From an uncultured Ruminococcus sp. (GTDB lineage: Bacteria > Bacillota > Clostridia > Lachnospirales > Lachnospiraceae): a stretch of 41,989 bases of DNA. The DNA is taken from NCBI GenBank assembly GCA_904377845.1, contig CAJFGR010000047.1:1-41989 (forward strand), in the 5' to 3' direction. Positions 17,549-26,558 of the stretch are shown here, piece after piece. Under the pieces are notes generated by a model, which saw nothing but the letters and a program-made list of their open reading frames with translations, did not search any database and was not told the DNA's origin. Position 1 is the first letter of the stretch. Every line of letters begins with the position of its first letter. Position numbers and translations under genes: made by a program.

Positions 17549-18618
17549 TATTTCGCTCCTTTCATCATGTCAATAAATCTGTCAAAGAGGTAACCGGAAT
17601 CCTGCGGTCCCGGGCATGCCTCCGGATGGAACTGAACAGTAAAGATGTTCTTTCCGATATAGGCAAGTCCTTCATTTGTTCCGTCGTTTACATTCCGAAA
17701 TGCCGGAACTGCTACATTCGGGTCAATGGACTCTTCATCCACCACGTATCCATGGTTCTGGGAAGATATATATACTCTCCCGGTCTCAAGATCTTTCACC
17801 GGATGGTTTCCGCCGCGGTGTCCATATTTCAATTTATGGGTGGTAGCGCCTGTGGCAAGAGCCATAAGCTGATGGCCAAGGCAGATGGCGAAGATCGGAA
17901 TATCTGTATCGTACAATTTCCGGATCTCTTCTATAATGGAAGTACAGTCCGCCGGATCTCCAGGTCCGTTGGAGAGCATAATGCCGTCCGGCTTTGATGC
18001 GATGATCTCCTCTGCTGTTGTGTGGGCCGGATATACGGTCACCTCACATCCGCGGTCATTTAAAGACTTCGCAATATTATTTTTGGCACCCAGATCCAGA
18101 AGCGCGACTTTCAGTCCGTCTCCCTTCAGGACATATTTTTCTGTGCAGGTCACTTTGGATACCACGTCTCCGACTGTGTATGCTTTCAGTTTTGGAATGA
18201 CCTCATCCAGATTATAATTCTCATCTGTTGTGATCATACCGTTCATGGTTCCTTTTTCCCTCAGGATCTTTGTCAGTGCACGTGTGTCGATTCCTGCAAT
18301 ACCGGGAATATCCTGTTCTTTTAAGAAATCCTGAATTGTTCCCTCACAGCGGAAATTACTTGGCATACGGGATAACTCTCTCACGATATACCCGTCCGGC
18401 CACGCCCTCTTTGACTCCATATCCGGTGTAATGCCGTAATTTCCGATCAGGGGATATGTCATGGTGACTGCCTGTCCTGCGTAAGAAGGATCCGTCAGCA
18501 CCTCAAGATAACCCGTCATAGAAGTATTAAAAACGATCTCGCTGATACATTCACGAGTGGAACCAATGCTTGTTCCTGTAAATACTGTACCGTCTTCCAA
18601 TATTAGAAACGCCTTCAT
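17548..18618 (-). CDS. carA: Carbamoyl-phosphate synthase small (glutaminase) subunit
   Basis: A 356-residue CarA. The N-terminal domain opens MKAFLILEDGTVFTGTSIG; the C-terminal class-I glutamine amidotransferase has the nucleophile in FAICLGHQLMALA and histidine/glutamate in QFHPEACPGP. It hydrolyses glutamine and channels ammonia to CarB. The start at 18618 follows GGGGGAAAGGG; the longer reading from 18693 runs into the leader. A good promoter lies about 85 nt upstream. The leader has a predicted hairpin (GGGCGCTCTGGG against CCAAGAGTGCC), a possible pyrimidine-control site, though I recognise no PyrR sequence. Confidence 0.97.
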   Translation of the reverse strand: MKAFLILEDGTVFTGTSIGSTRECISEIVFNTSMTGYLEVLTDPSYAGQAVTMTYPLIGNYGITPDMESKRAWPDGYIVRELSRMPSNFRCEGTIQDFLKEQDIPGIAGIDTRALTKILREKGTMNGMITTDENYNLDEVIPKLKAYTVGDVVSKVTCTEKYVLKGDGLKVALLDLGAKNNIAKSLNDRGCEVTVYPAHTTAEEIIASKPDGIMLSNGPGDPADCTSIIEEIRKLYDTDIPIFAICLGHQLMALATGATTHKLKYGHRGGNHPVKDLETGRVYISSQNHGYVVDEESIDPNVAVPAFRNVNDGTNEGLAYIGKNIFTVQFHPEACPGPQDSGYLFDRFIDMMKGAK

Positions 18619-18702
18619 CTGTTCACCCTTTCCCCCGTTACATAGCAAAGGCACTCTTGGAGTCTTTTGATCCCAGAGCGCCCTCTTTCTCAAATTGTAA
18701 AG

Positions 18703-18731
18703 ATTATACTACAACTGAGCTTATAATTCAA
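18703..18731 (-). promoter_or_regulatory. Promoter of carAB
   Basis: On the minus strand TTGAAT (18726-18731), a 17-nt spacer and a perfect TATAAT (18703-18708) lie upstream of carA, putting the transcript start near 18697 and giving a leader of about 80 nt. The region between here and the next gene end (18783) is otherwise AT-rich and empty. Confidence 0.75.
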
Positions 18732-18782
18732 CTGATAAATCCTGCAAAAATATTCAGAATTACTTCTAAATATTCAAAACTA

Positions 18783-20036
18783 TTACTGATAATTCCAGAA
18801 AACCATGATCTTATTGTGGGTCACATCCTCGATATATGTGTACTTTACCTGCTCCAGCCCGTACACCGATCCCAGCGTCTGCGCCGCCTTCGGGAACAGC
18901 TCTTCGATCACGGCATCACGGGCCTCCCGATAGATTTCCGGGGAGGAAAATTTGCACTCAAACATCTCCTGCCCTTCATAGATACTGTCGTTCATATCTC
19001 CCAGAAGGATCTGCGGATCATAGGACTCGTAGTACATACCATTCATTCTGTAGTAATTCAGATCGTCCGATTCGCAGGACGGATATGCGACCTCATCCGT
19101 CGGCGTATGGTCAGCCAGGATCTCTGCATCCGTGCAGCACAGATAATCATAATAGATAATATTTCCCGGAAGGTTTTCCCCGCTCTCAGAAGAGAGGAAG
19201 ACCGGATCGCCGAATGTCACATCCATCTGATAATATTTTCCCCCGCAGTTCACAATATTCCATGCATGGGCTTCCTGTCCCTGAGCAGTTCCCACTACAT
19301 AAATGCACTCGATCCCCATATTGTTAAGGAGATACTGAGCCGCTCTGGAATACCCCGCACACACAGAACTTTTCCCCACAAGCGCACTGTAGATATTCTG
19401 ATTATCAGGAGCATTCTCGTTATAATCCACTGTATTGACAAGATACTCGTATACGTACCGGATCCTGTCATATTCTCCGGCCGATAAATCCAGACCCGCT
19501 GTACATTCTGCGACAGCGGAATCAATCTCATCCTGCCTTGTCTCCCTTTCCCCGGACGTGCAGGTGTATTCCGGCCAGAACTTTGTGTAAGTGTCATACA
19601 CTGTCATTCTTGAACTTCCGGCACACCAGAAGAGTTCCGGACAGTCATAAAGAAGATATTCATAAGCTTTCTCCGGCTGATCGCCTTTTTCCGCATGGAT
19701 CAGGATACATTCCTCCATACCCGTTACTCCCTGCAGTAATTCCCGATAGACAGTCTGTTCCGCTTCCGTCAGCTGCTGATAATAATAATGATCTGATACT
19801 TCGTCCTCGGTCACATTAAGTTCCGGGAAGTCAGCATCTTCTGCCTGCAGTGTATTCACCGCTTTCTTCACCGTCTCGCTGAAAGTCTCATGCACCTGTC
19901 CATCAAACCGGCTGACAGCCCACGGGATCCCGTATGCAGCCCCCGCGCCGAGCATCACCATTATAATGAGTGCGGCTGCACACCCTGCCCTGCGCCTTCT
20001 TTTTTCCTTCCGTCTTCGCCTTCTTCTTTGTGTCAT
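18783..20036 (-). CDS. Membrane-anchored transglutaminase-like protein
   Basis: A 417-residue protein with a very basic N-terminus (MTQRRRRRRKEKRRRR), one membrane segment (about 18-40) and an extracytoplasmic transglutaminase/protease-like domain. The Cys-His-Asp triad is visible: GKSSVCAGYSRAAQYLL, then EAHAWNIV and YQMDVTFGDP about 50 and 65 residues later. Such proteins in Clostridia are thought to act on cell-wall or surface proteins; the reaction is unknown. The start at 20036 follows GAGGAG; the longer frame to 20090 lacks a ribosome site. It follows the SpoIID-like gene on the same strand at about 90 nt. Confidence 0.8.
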   Translation of the reverse strand: MTQRRRRRRKEKRRRRAGCAAALIIMVMLGAGAAYGIPWAVSRFDGQVHETFSETVKKAVNTLQAEDADFPELNVTEDEVSDHYYYQQLTEAEQTVYRELLQGVTGMEECILIHAEKGDQPEKAYEYLLYDCPELFWCAGSSRMTVYDTYTKFWPEYTCTSGERETRQDEIDSAVAECTAGLDLSAGEYDRIRYVYEYLVNTVDYNENAPDNQNIYSALVGKSSVCAGYSRAAQYLLNNMGIECIYVVGTAQGQEAHAWNIVNCGGKYYQMDVTFGDPVFLSSESGENLPGNIIYYDYLCCTDAEILADHTPTDEVAYPSCESDDLNYYRMNGMYYESYDPQILLGDMNDSIYEGQEMFECKFSSPEIYREARDAVIEELFPKAAQTLGSVYGLEQVKYTYIEDVTHNKIMVFWNYQ

Positions 20037-20125
20037 AGAACTCCTCTCTGATATTCCCTGCGCATCTTTCGTATCCCTGCTATACTCCACAGATTCCGTT
20101 ACTTTTCCTGAACCCGTGCAGCATC

Positions 20126-21391
20126 CTATGTCAGTTCCGCAATTCTCGACACGCCCACATAAATCTCCGAAATCTTATACCACGTAGGATAATCCACCTT
20201 TCCAGTAGCAGGCAGCCCGAATACTGACTGAAACTCTTTCACGGCATTCGCCGTGACCGGCCCGTAAATTCCGTCTGCAGTTATCTTCGGAAGCGCCGGG
20301 TATGCTTCTGCAATCACATTGAGCTGTTCCTGCATCTGTCTCACCTTAGCCCCGCTTGAGCCTTCCTCCAGAGTATATCCCGGCCACGACGCCGGTATAC
20401 CCGAGATCTCCTCCGCGCTGTTGATGTACATATCATCCCCGTAGAAATACCTCAGTATCTCAATAGGGGAATATCCTCTGTCTCCCAGCTCCTTGGACCC
20501 CCATTGTGTCATCCAGTTTGGACATGTTACGCGCCTTCCGTCACAGTACTGGGTCAGGATCGGCTGTCTTACATTCGGCCTGGACAGATAAGCTGCAAAC
20601 AGTTCATCCACAATCACAGATATGGTGTCATAAAAATTTCGTTCCGGTATCCACTTGTGGTCAAAAGCCGTGGATGAAGTGATCGTAAAATCATAACCGC
20701 GATTTCTATACCACTCTGTGTATACACGATTCAGAGTAAAGGACATAATGGCCAGCACATTTGCCCGGATTGTGTCCGCCGGCCATGTAGCATAAATCTC
20801 ACTGGATGCCACATTTTTGATATAGTCTTTATATTTCACATAATAGTTTGTGGCTGTCGTATCTCTTGGTGAGCCGTCATGGACAACAATATACTCCGGC
20901 ACAACTACCCGGCTTAAGACGATCTCCCCCGACTCATTGGCAGACTTGATCTCGTCCTCCGCGATCTTGGGCGGATACTCCCCATATAAAGTATGGGCAG
21001 GAATGACAAACACTTCCTCTTCCTCCCCGCCCGTATCACTCGGCCGCATCCTGACATTCTGGATGGCCTTTACGTTTGCAAGTATCTCTGTCCCGGCGAT
21101 ACTCACCGGTTCAAATCCCGGTGCACTGATATCCAGTGTGTACTCGGAATAAGGCTGTCTCTCGTTATTCGGATCCAGACTCCACGCCTCCGGGGGCGCA
21201 TCCAGGGTCAGCACTTCACTCTGACCGGATGAGTCTGTCGTCACCTGCTCCAGTGTCTGCTCCGGCACTCCTGTATAAGAGATGGATATCCGCGCTTCTG
21301 CAATGGGACGGGAATCCAGCGTGGAGGTAACATTGATCTGAAGTTCTCCTTTCCCCGAAGTTTCTTCCTGCATTGCTCTTATATCCGGCAT
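20126..21391 (-). CDS. SpoIID-like and peptidoglycan-binding domain protein
   Basis: A 421-residue protein with three parts. The N-terminal third (about 10-115) is a beta-rich carboxypeptidase-regulatory or Ig-like region (GELQINVTSTLDSRPIAEA). The centre (about 185-300) resembles the SpoIID/LytB domain: YIKNVASSEIYATWPADTIRANVLAI, then FDHKWIPERNFYDTI. The C-terminal 75 residues form a PG-binding-1 repeat (GSSGAKVRQMQEQLN, ADGIYGPVTANAVKEFQ). No clear signal peptide is seen. SpoIID homologues cut peptidoglycan during spore formation, so a role in spore or wall remodelling is plausible. The start may be 21391 (GGGAG 9 nt upstream) or the ATG at 21409. Confidence 0.72.
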   Translation of the reverse strand: MPDIRAMQEETSGKGELQINVTSTLDSRPIAEARISISYTGVPEQTLEQVTTDSSGQSEVLTLDAPPEAWSLDPNNERQPYSEYTLDISAPGFEPVSIAGTEILANVKAIQNVRMRPSDTGGEEEEVFVIPAHTLYGEYPPKIAEDEIKSANESGEIVLSRVVVPEYIVVHDGSPRDTTATNYYVKYKDYIKNVASSEIYATWPADTIRANVLAIMSFTLNRVYTEWYRNRGYDFTITSSTAFDHKWIPERNFYDTISVIVDELFAAYLSRPNVRQPILTQYCDGRRVTCPNWMTQWGSKELGDRGYSPIEILRYFYGDDMYINSAEEISGIPASWPGYTLEEGSSGAKVRQMQEQLNVIAEAYPALPKITADGIYGPVTANAVKEFQSVFGLPATGKVDYPTWYKISEIYVGVSRIAELT

Positions 21392-21447
21392 AAAAAATGT
21401 CTCCCGCATAAAAATGATCTATTAATTATATATGCGGAAGACAATCT

Positions 21448-22479
21448 TTAGAACAGTTTCATAATATCATTGAACATAACCACAACCATAAGAACCATGA
21501 GCAGTGCAAATCCGGCAAAATGAACCATTCCCTCTTTCTCCGGCGGCACACGTTTGCGCCGTACAGCCTCTACAATGAGGAACACAAGCCTGCCGCCGTC
21601 CAGAGCCGGTATAGGAAGAAGATTCACCACTCCCAGATTTGCCGACAGGAATGTTCCGAAATTCATCAGACTTAAGACCACTGCCGCCAGACCTGCCGGG
21701 GCAGATGACTCATATACATCATCAACTACTGTGACAATCCCCACCGGGCCGGACATATCTTTTAATCCCACCTGGCCCGTCACCAGCATACGCAGGCTGT
21801 CTGCCGTGTAGTTCATCCAGTATTTCAACCGGTAAATCCCGTACTGCATGGAGCCGAATATACCCGGACGCTGAAAATCACCGCCGGTCACTCCCAGCAG
21901 AGGGGATGCGTCCCCCTCCAGCTGCCTCGGCTCAATCTGCGCCGTGTATTCTTCTCCGTCACGTTCATATACAACTTCATACGGCGTATCATCCGGATGA
22001 GTCAGCGTATAGAGCTGCACATCATCCCAGATGTGGACATTCCGCCCATTGATCTCTTTGATCACATCGCCCGCCTGAAGCCCCTGCTCCTGCGCCGAAT
22101 AGCCGTCATTCACTTCCGTGATCTTAGTAGACTGATATCCTGTCGCACCGATCAGGATCACACAGAATATCCATGCCAGAATCAGGTTAAAGAGAGGACC
22201 CGCTGCAATGACCGATATTCTTGCCCAGACAGATTTGCTGTTAAAGCTTCCCTCTGACATATCATCCGTATCGTCCTCGCCCATCATGCAGGCCCCGCCG
22301 AACGGGAGCAGTTTGATACAGAAAAATGTTCCTCCGATCTTCTTTCCGATCAGAGTCGGTCCCAGGCCAAGAGAAAACTCATCAACCCGGATGCCGTTTG
22401 CCTTTGCAAGAAGAAAATGTCCCAGCTCATGGAAGATGATTATAAAACTGAATAGTAGGATCGCTATGATTATACCCAT
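21448..22479 (-). CDS. rseP: Site-2 intramembrane zinc metalloprotease
   Basis: A 343-residue RseP/RasP-type protease that cuts membrane-embedded anti-sigma factors and signal peptide remnants. The active site HELGH is at 17-21 in the first membrane helix and the second metal motif NLLPIPALDGGRL is near 280. A PDZ domain lies between (about 125-200; EQGLQAGDVIKEINGRNV). Helices at about 90-115, 255-275 and 320-340 complete the fold. It ends the dxr-cdsA-uppS-frr-pyrH run, in the same place as rasP in Bacillus. The start follows AGGTGG. Confidence 0.95.
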   Translation of the reverse strand: MGIIIAILLFSFIIIFHELGHFLLAKANGIRVDEFSLGLGPTLIGKKIGGTFFCIKLLPFGGACMMGEDDTDDMSEGSFNSKSVWARISVIAAGPLFNLILAWIFCVILIGATGYQSTKITEVNDGYSAQEQGLQAGDVIKEINGRNVHIWDDVQLYTLTHPDDTPYEVVYERDGEEYTAQIEPRQLEGDASPLLGVTGGDFQRPGIFGSMQYGIYRLKYWMNYTADSLRMLVTGQVGLKDMSGPVGIVTVVDDVYESSAPAGLAAVVLSLMNFGTFLSANLGVVNLLPIPALDGGRLVFLIVEAVRRKRVPPEKEGMVHFAGFALLMVLMVVVMFNDIMKLF

Positions 22480-22482
22480 GTA

Positions 22483-23625
22483 TTACCACCTGTTTTTAAT
22501 AAATTGATATGTTTCCTGCTCTGTCTTTAGTATCTCTTCCACACTTGGGTCTGAAATATTCTTATGATTTTCCATACATTCCTGAATGATCTCGGGTATC
22601 TGAAGATACCGGATCTTCCGGTCAAGGAACAGTGCCACCGCTTTTTCATTGGCGGCATTGAACACAGTCGGAAGAGATCCCCCTCTCTTTCCTGCCTCGA
22701 TCGCCAGTTTCAACCCGTAGAATGTCTCCATGTCGGGCTTCTCAAATGTAATCTGCGTCAGAGTTCCGAAGTCCAGCCGTTCTCCGGGAAGATATCTTCT
22801 CTCCGGATAATAGAGGGCATACTGAATCGGCAGTTTCATATCCGGCGTACCGAGCTGTGCAATAACCGCGCCGTCCTCATATTCCACCATCGAATGGATA
22901 ATGCTCTGGGGCTGGACAACTACCTGGATCTGATCCACATTGACTCCAAAGAGCCATTTTGCCTCGATCACTTCCAGACCTTTATTTACCATGGTAGAAG
23001 AATCGATTGTGATCTTGCGCCCCATTTCCCAGTTCGGATGCTTCAGGGCGTCTTCCACTTGTATATTCTCCAGCTCTTCCCTCTTCCTTCCCCTGAAAGG
23101 ACCGCCCGATGCGGTCAGAAGAATCTTGTGCAGCGCTTTTCTCTGTCCGCCCTGCAGCGACTGAAAAATAGCGCTGTGCTCGCTGTCTACCGGGAGAATC
23201 GACACATGATGCTGCTCAGCCAGCGGCATAATAATATGTCCTGCTGTCACAAGTGTCTCTTTATTTGCAAGAGCAATATCTTTCCCTGCTTTGATCGCTT
23301 CGATGGTAGGCAGTATTCCGATCATCCCGACGATCGCTGTCACAAGGATCTCCGCTTCCTGTTCCGCGGCCACAGCCAGAAGTCCGTCCATGCCGGAGAG
23401 GACTTCCACCTGCATATCACGGACACGGCTCTTCAGTTCAGAAGCCAGATTCTCACTCCACACTGCTGCCAGCTTCGGCTCAAACTCACGGATCTGTTTC
23501 TCCAGAAGGTCAATATTGCGTCCTGCTGCAAGAGCCGTTACTTTAATATCTTTATTCGTCCTTACAATCTCAAGTGTCTGAGTACCGATGGAACCTGTGG
23601 AACCCAAAATTGCAATTTTCTTCAT
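22483..23625 (-). CDS. dxr: 1-deoxy-D-xylulose 5-phosphate reductoisomerase
   Basis: A complete 380-residue Dxr (IspC), which turns DXP into MEP in the non-mevalonate isoprenoid pathway using NADPH and a divalent metal. The NADPH loop GSTGSIGTQTLE is at 8-19; catalytic and metal motifs are PVDSEHSAIFQ near 143-153, TASGGPFRG near 178 and STMVNKGLEVIEA near 216. It lies in the classic lipid-carrier order between cdsA and rseP, matching supply of precursors for the UppS product upstream. Nothing unusual. Confidence 0.97.
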   Translation of the reverse strand: MKKIAILGSTGSIGTQTLEIVRTNKDIKVTALAAGRNIDLLEKQIREFEPKLAAVWSENLASELKSRVRDMQVEVLSGMDGLLAVAAEQEAEILVTAIVGMIGILPTIEAIKAGKDIALANKETLVTAGHIIMPLAEQHHVSILPVDSEHSAIFQSLQGGQRKALHKILLTASGGPFRGRKREELENIQVEDALKHPNWEMGRKITIDSSTMVNKGLEVIEAKWLFGVNVDQIQVVVQPQSIIHSMVEYEDGAVIAQLGTPDMKLPIQYALYYPERRYLPGERLDFGTLTQITFEKPDMETFYGLKLAIEAGKRGGSLPTVFNAANEKAVALFLDRKIRYLQIPEIIQECMENHKNISDPSVEEILKTEQETYQFIKNRW

Positions 23626-23672
23626 CTGTCTTAACCTCTTTTTCGTAACAGTTCAGTCTATACCATTCTCAT

Positions 23673-24485
23673 TTACAGAAGGATGGCAAGATAGTATATG
23701 ATCGGTGCCGTAAAAATGACACTGTCAAACCGGTCAAGAATCCCGCCGTGTCCGGGGATCAGCTTTCCGTAATCTTTGATATTGTGATAACGTTTAATGG
23801 CAGATGCAGCCAGATCACCGATCTGGGAGATCGCCCCTCCGACGGCTCCGATGACCGCATAGGAAAAAACATCCGCCCCCGCACTTCCCCAGTGGTTGAT
23901 CGCCAGCGCATAGAGCACCCCGATAAGCGCGGCTCCCAGAATCCCGCCGATGCCGCCTTCTACTGATTTCTTCGGACTTAAGACCGGGGCCATCTTATGC
24001 TTTCCGATCAGCATCCCCACACAGTATGCGCAGGTATCGCATCCCCAGGAGCACACAAAGACAAGCCATACCATAAAGATACCGCCCTCCAGCAGCCTTG
24101 TCTGGTAAATATAGGACAGCATTACTGTCACATAGAATAATCCGAAGAATGCCGCGAATATCTGCTGGGTGTTGTATTTCGGATAAGCAAATACAAGCGT
24201 TGCCATCTCACAGATTAAAAATGCCATGAACAACATCATAAACCAGGTCATCTTATCGCCCGGAAGCTGCTCTTCAAAGTACAGAAGGCCGTAGTATACG
24301 ATCGCAGCGATATAGCCGACCGTTCCCGGCGGTTTCTTTTCGATTCCGAATACTTTATAAAGCTCTGTCATGCCGATCAGACTGATGATCAGCAGAACAA
24401 AGAAAAGCAGATCTCCTCCTCTGATCAGAGTCACAAGTGCGATGATCATCAACAGAATCCCGCTTAACAGTCTCGTTCTGAACAT
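23673..24485 (-). CDS. cdsA: Phosphatidate cytidylyltransferase
   Basis: A 270-residue integral membrane enzyme forming CDP-diacylglycerol from phosphatidate and CTP. About eight hydrophobic segments are visible, and the family signature near the C-terminus is intact: SAIKRYHNIKDYGKLIPGHG followed by GILDRFDS. It sits 5 nt after the uppS stop, in the same operon, and about 45 nt before dxr. Confidence 0.95.
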   Translation of the reverse strand: MFRTRLLSGILLMIIALVTLIRGGDLLFFVLLIISLIGMTELYKVFGIEKKPPGTVGYIAAIVYYGLLYFEEQLPGDKMTWFMMLFMAFLICEMATLVFAYPKYNTQQIFAAFFGLFYVTVMLSYIYQTRLLEGGIFMVWLVFVCSWGCDTCAYCVGMLIGKHKMAPVLSPKKSVEGGIGGILGAALIGVLYALAINHWGSAGADVFSYAVIGAVGGAISQIGDLAASAIKRYHNIKDYGKLIPGHGGILDRFDSVIFTAPIIYYLAILL

Positions 24486-24490
24486 AAACT

Positions 24491-25198
24491 TTACGCCTCC
24501 TCTACTCCGCCGAATCTTCTGTGTCTGTGGTTATATTCCTCAATTGCTTTCACAAGCTCTTCTTTTGTAAAATCCGGCCATGGAACATCTGTAAAATAAA
24601 ACTCAGAATAAGCAAGCTGCCACAGAAGATAATTGGACAGCCTCTGTTCCCCGCTGGTACGGATCATCAGATCGGGATCCGGAATACCGTGTGTGTCAAG
24701 GTAAGATTCAAACACTGCTTCATCAATCTCATCTGCCTTCAATCTTCCGTCCGCACAGTCCATGGCCATCTTTCGCGCCGCCCTTGTAAGTTCGTCCCTG
24801 CTTCCGTAATTGAGGGCTATGGTAAAATTCAGTCCGCCGTTATTCACTGTGGCTGACTCCAGCTCCCGGATTCTGTTCTTGATATCATCGTCCAGAGGCT
24901 CGATATCCCCGATCACACGGATCTTCATATCGTTCTTTGCCGCCGTCTTCAGACAGGTTTTCATGTAATTACGCAGAAGCGTCATAAGGGCTGCCACCTC
25001 ACTGTCCGGCCGGTTCCAGTTCTCTGTGGAAAACGCATAGACCGTCAGGTATTTGATTCCCATACGCCATGCTTCTTCACAGATGCGCTCTACATTCTTG
25101 CTGCCCTGGGCATGACCGTAATTACGAGGCATTCCTTTCGCCTTAGCCCAGCGGCCGTTGCCGTCTAATATGATCGCAATATGCTGAGGTACTTTCAT
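24491..25198 (-). CDS. uppS: Undecaprenyl-diphosphate synthase (cis-prenyltransferase)
   Basis: A 235-residue cis-isoprenyl diphosphate synthase that builds the C55 lipid carrier for peptidoglycan. The N-terminal IAIILDGNGRWAKAKG (8-23) holds the catalytic aspartate; AFSTENWNRP near 71-80 and DLMIRTSGEQRLSNYLLWQ near 190-208 are the other family motifs. It follows frr by 75 nt, with a strong hairpin in that gap, and is followed closely by cdsA. Confidence 0.96.
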   Translation of the reverse strand: MKVPQHIAIILDGNGRWAKAKGMPRNYGHAQGSKNVERICEEAWRMGIKYLTVYAFSTENWNRPDSEVAALMTLLRNYMKTCLKTAAKNDMKIRVIGDIEPLDDDIKNRIRELESATVNNGGLNFTIALNYGSRDELTRAARKMAMDCADGRLKADEIDEAVFESYLDTHGIPDPDLMIRTSGEQRLSNYLLWQLAYSEFYFTDVPWPDFTKEELVKAIEEYNHRHRRFGGVEEA

Positions 25199-25235
25199 AT
25201 TCTCTTCCTCTCACTTTACTATTATATACGCTGTA

Positions 25236-25263
25236 AAGGGGGCTTAAACTTCAAAGCCCCCTT
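25236..25263 (-). terminator. Hairpin between frr and uppS, possible partial terminator
   Basis: A perfect 10-bp stem (AAGGGGGCTT 25236-25245 with AAGCCCCCTT 25254-25263) with an 8-nt loop. On the minus strand it is followed only by TTTACAG, a weak T run, so it may lower rather than stop transcription from frr into uppS, or act as an mRNA processing or stabilising element. Confidence 0.5.
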
Positions 25264-25273
25264 CTCAATATCC

Positions 25274-25825
25274 CTATACTGTCATGATTTCTTTTGATTT
25301 TGCCTCGACCATTTTATCGATCTTTGTGATATATTTGTCTGTGATCTTCTGAAGCTCGTCCTCAAGATCTTTGATTCCGTCCTCTGAGATCTCGCTTCCT
25401 TTCAGTTTCTTAAATGCCACATTTCCGTCGCGACGGATATTGCGGACAGCTACTTTTGCAGCCTCACCCTTTTTCTTCACATCTTTTGCCAGTTCTTTTC
25501 TCCGCTCTTCCGTAAGCTCCGGAAATACAAGGCGGATGGAAGCGCCGTCGTTAGTCGGGTTGATGCCGATATCTGAAGTGAGGATCGCTTTTTCTATCGC
25601 CTTTAACATACTCTTCTCCCATGGCTGGATCTGGATCATCCTCGCCTCCGGAACGGACACGTTTGCCACCTGCTGGATCGGCGTCGGAGCTCCGTAGTAA
25701 TCGACAGTCAGCTTGTCCAGCACGTGCGGATTAGCACGTCCCGCGCGGATCGTAGCCAGCTCGCTGTCAAGATTATTGATCGTTTTTGTCATTTTTGTGT
25801 CATACACAGCTACTTTTTCATTCAT
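25274..25825 (-). CDS. frr: Ribosome recycling factor
   Basis: A complete 183-residue RRF, which with EF-G splits post-termination ribosomes. The sequence fits the family along its length: [30 protein letters not shown] near 24-53, [16 protein letters not shown] near 71-86 and [21 protein letters not shown] near 96-116. It is 12 nt after pyrH, as in most Firmicutes. Nothing unusual. Confidence 0.97.
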   Translation of the reverse strand: MNEKVAVYDTKMTKTINNLDSELATIRAGRANPHVLDKLTVDYYGAPTPIQQVANVSVPEARMIQIQPWEKSMLKAIEKAILTSDIGINPTNDGASIRLVFPELTEERRKELAKDVKKKGEAAKVAVRNIRRDGNVAFKKLKGSEISEDGIKDLEDELQKITDKYITKIDKMVEAKSKEIMTV

Positions 25826-25837
25826 GGTGAAATCCTC

Positions 25838-26533
25838 CTACACTGTTACTTTTGTTCCGGTAAAATTACCGCTCATCGTCTCTACGATGCTGTTTTCTTC
25901 ACCCAGCCCGAATACGAGCATCGGCATCTTGTTTTCCAGACAGAGGATCGACGCCGTAAGATCCACCGCCGCAAGCTTCTTATCGATCACTTCCTGAATT
26001 GAAATCTCATCGTACTTGACAGCATTCGGGTTCACCTTCGGGTCGCTGTCGTAGATTCCGTCAATGGCTTTTGCCAGAAGCATGGCGTCCGCTTCAATCT
26101 CAATTGCCCGCAGAACAGCTCCTGTATCTGTTGAGAAATACGGATGACCCGTGCCGCCTGCAAAAAAGATCACTTTGCCTTGCTCAAGAGCTTCCACGGC
26201 CGCATCCTTTGAGAACAGAGATGTAAAGGAACCGCACACAAACGGAGTAAACACCTCCGTCTTCATTCCCGCGTATCTGAAAATATCCGATACATAGATA
26301 CAGTTCATCACGGTCGCCAGCATACCGATCTGATCCGCCTTTGTACGGTCAATCGTCTCGCTCGTACGTCCTCTCCAGAAGTTGCCTCCGCCTGTCACGA
26401 TCGCCACCTGAATCCCGTCGTCAACAAGCTTCTTTACCTGATTGGCTACGCCGATGCAGGTTGCCTCGTCAAATCCTGTTTTTTTATCTCCTGCGAGGGC
26501 TTCCCCGCTCAGCTTAAGTAATACTCTTTTCAT
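25838..26533 (-). CDS. pyrH: UMP kinase
   Basis: A 231-residue hexameric-type UMP kinase of the amino-acid-kinase fold that makes UDP. It opens MKRVLLKLSGEALAGDK, with VTGGGNFWRG near 45-54, DQIGMLATVMN near 66-76 and AIDGIYDSDPKVNP near 160-173. The start at 26533 follows GGAG; an in-frame ATG at 26620 would overlap the end of the ClC gene. In many Firmicutes rpsB-tsf precede pyrH; here a chloride transporter gene stands there instead. Confidence 0.96.
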   Translation of the reverse strand: MKRVLLKLSGEALAGDKKTGFDEATCIGVANQVKKLVDDGIQVAIVTGGGNFWRGRTSETIDRTKADQIGMLATVMNCIYVSDIFRYAGMKTEVFTPFVCGSFTSLFSKDAAVEALEQGKVIFFAGGTGHPYFSTDTGAVLRAIEIEADAMLLAKAIDGIYDSDPKVNPNAVKYDEISIQEVIDKKLAAVDLTASILCLENKMPMLVFGLGEENSIVETMSGNFTGTKVTV

Positions 26534-26558
26534 ATGATAAGCTCCTTTGATTTGTCTG

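Noticed and set aside
22564..23634. Plus-strand 356-codon open frame inside dxr
   Set aside because: Antisense to an intact, strongly conserved dxr; composition is that of a mirror frame and no ribosome site supports it.
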